Below are positions 6,779-6,806 of a stretch of 6,806 bases of DNA, piece after piece (the stretch's first letter is position 1; each line of letters opens with the position of its first letter). The stretch lies in NCBI GenBank assembly GCA_030600405.1, contig JAUVMD010000067.1, forward strand, positions 1 to 6,806, read 5' to 3'. Made by a program: the position numbers and the translations under genes. The notes below the pieces were generated by a model that was not told the DNA's origin, did no database searches, and saw only the letters and a program-made list of their open reading frames with translations. The DNA comes from Nitrospirota bacterium (lineage in GTDB: Bacteria; Nitrospinota; Nitrospinia; Nitrospinales; Nitrospinaceae).

Positions 6779-6806
6779 ATTTTTGAGTGACTGTAAATCT
6801 TTATCC

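Overview
The window reads as a stretch of chromosome from a Gram-negative-type bacterium. The genes are dense, all on the + strand, and moderately GC-rich. Third codon positions are strongly G/C in the AAA+, dehydrogenase and ligase genes and more mixed in the last gene. No RNA gene, transposase, integrase, phage gene or CRISPR array is visible. The taxon cannot be fixed from the sequence. A Nitrospinota- or deltaproteobacteria-like lineage is a guess from gene content and style, held weakly.

Layout: (1) Positions 1-864 hold the 3' part of a beta-propeller (WD40/PQQ-like) gene whose start lies outside the window. (2) After 15 bp comes a 493-residue AAA+ ATPase of the Ycf46 type (880-2361), probably in the same transcript. 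(3) A two-gene threonine catabolism operon follows: a zinc-dependent threonine 3-dehydrogenase (2428-3588) and glycine C-acetyltransferase/2-amino-3-ketobutyrate CoA ligase (3626-4810). Both have strong Shine-Dalgarno sequences, and a small hairpin lies between them. (4) A gene-free stretch of about 800 bp (4811-5611) starts with one good and one weak intrinsic terminator. It continues as a very AT-rich, A-tract-rich island containing a 16-bp palindrome. It then has an exact 19-bp tandem duplication and a series of inverted repeats leading into the next gene. (5) A radical-SAM/PLP aminomutase of the KamA family (5612-6778) ends just before the window does.

The dehydrogenase and ligase together convert L-threonine and CoA to glycine and acetyl-CoA with reduction of NAD+. 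The KamA-family enzyme keeps the iron-sulfur and PLP residues. However, both positions that correspond to the two lysine-binding aspartates of clostridial lysine 2,3-aminomutase are changed (to Arg and Ser). It is therefore probably not a lysine 2,3-aminomutase; the pattern is closer to glutamate 2,3-aminomutase. That substitution, the propeller/Ycf46-like pair and the structured AT-rich intergenic region are the points most worth following up. I did not see a clearly new multi-gene system.
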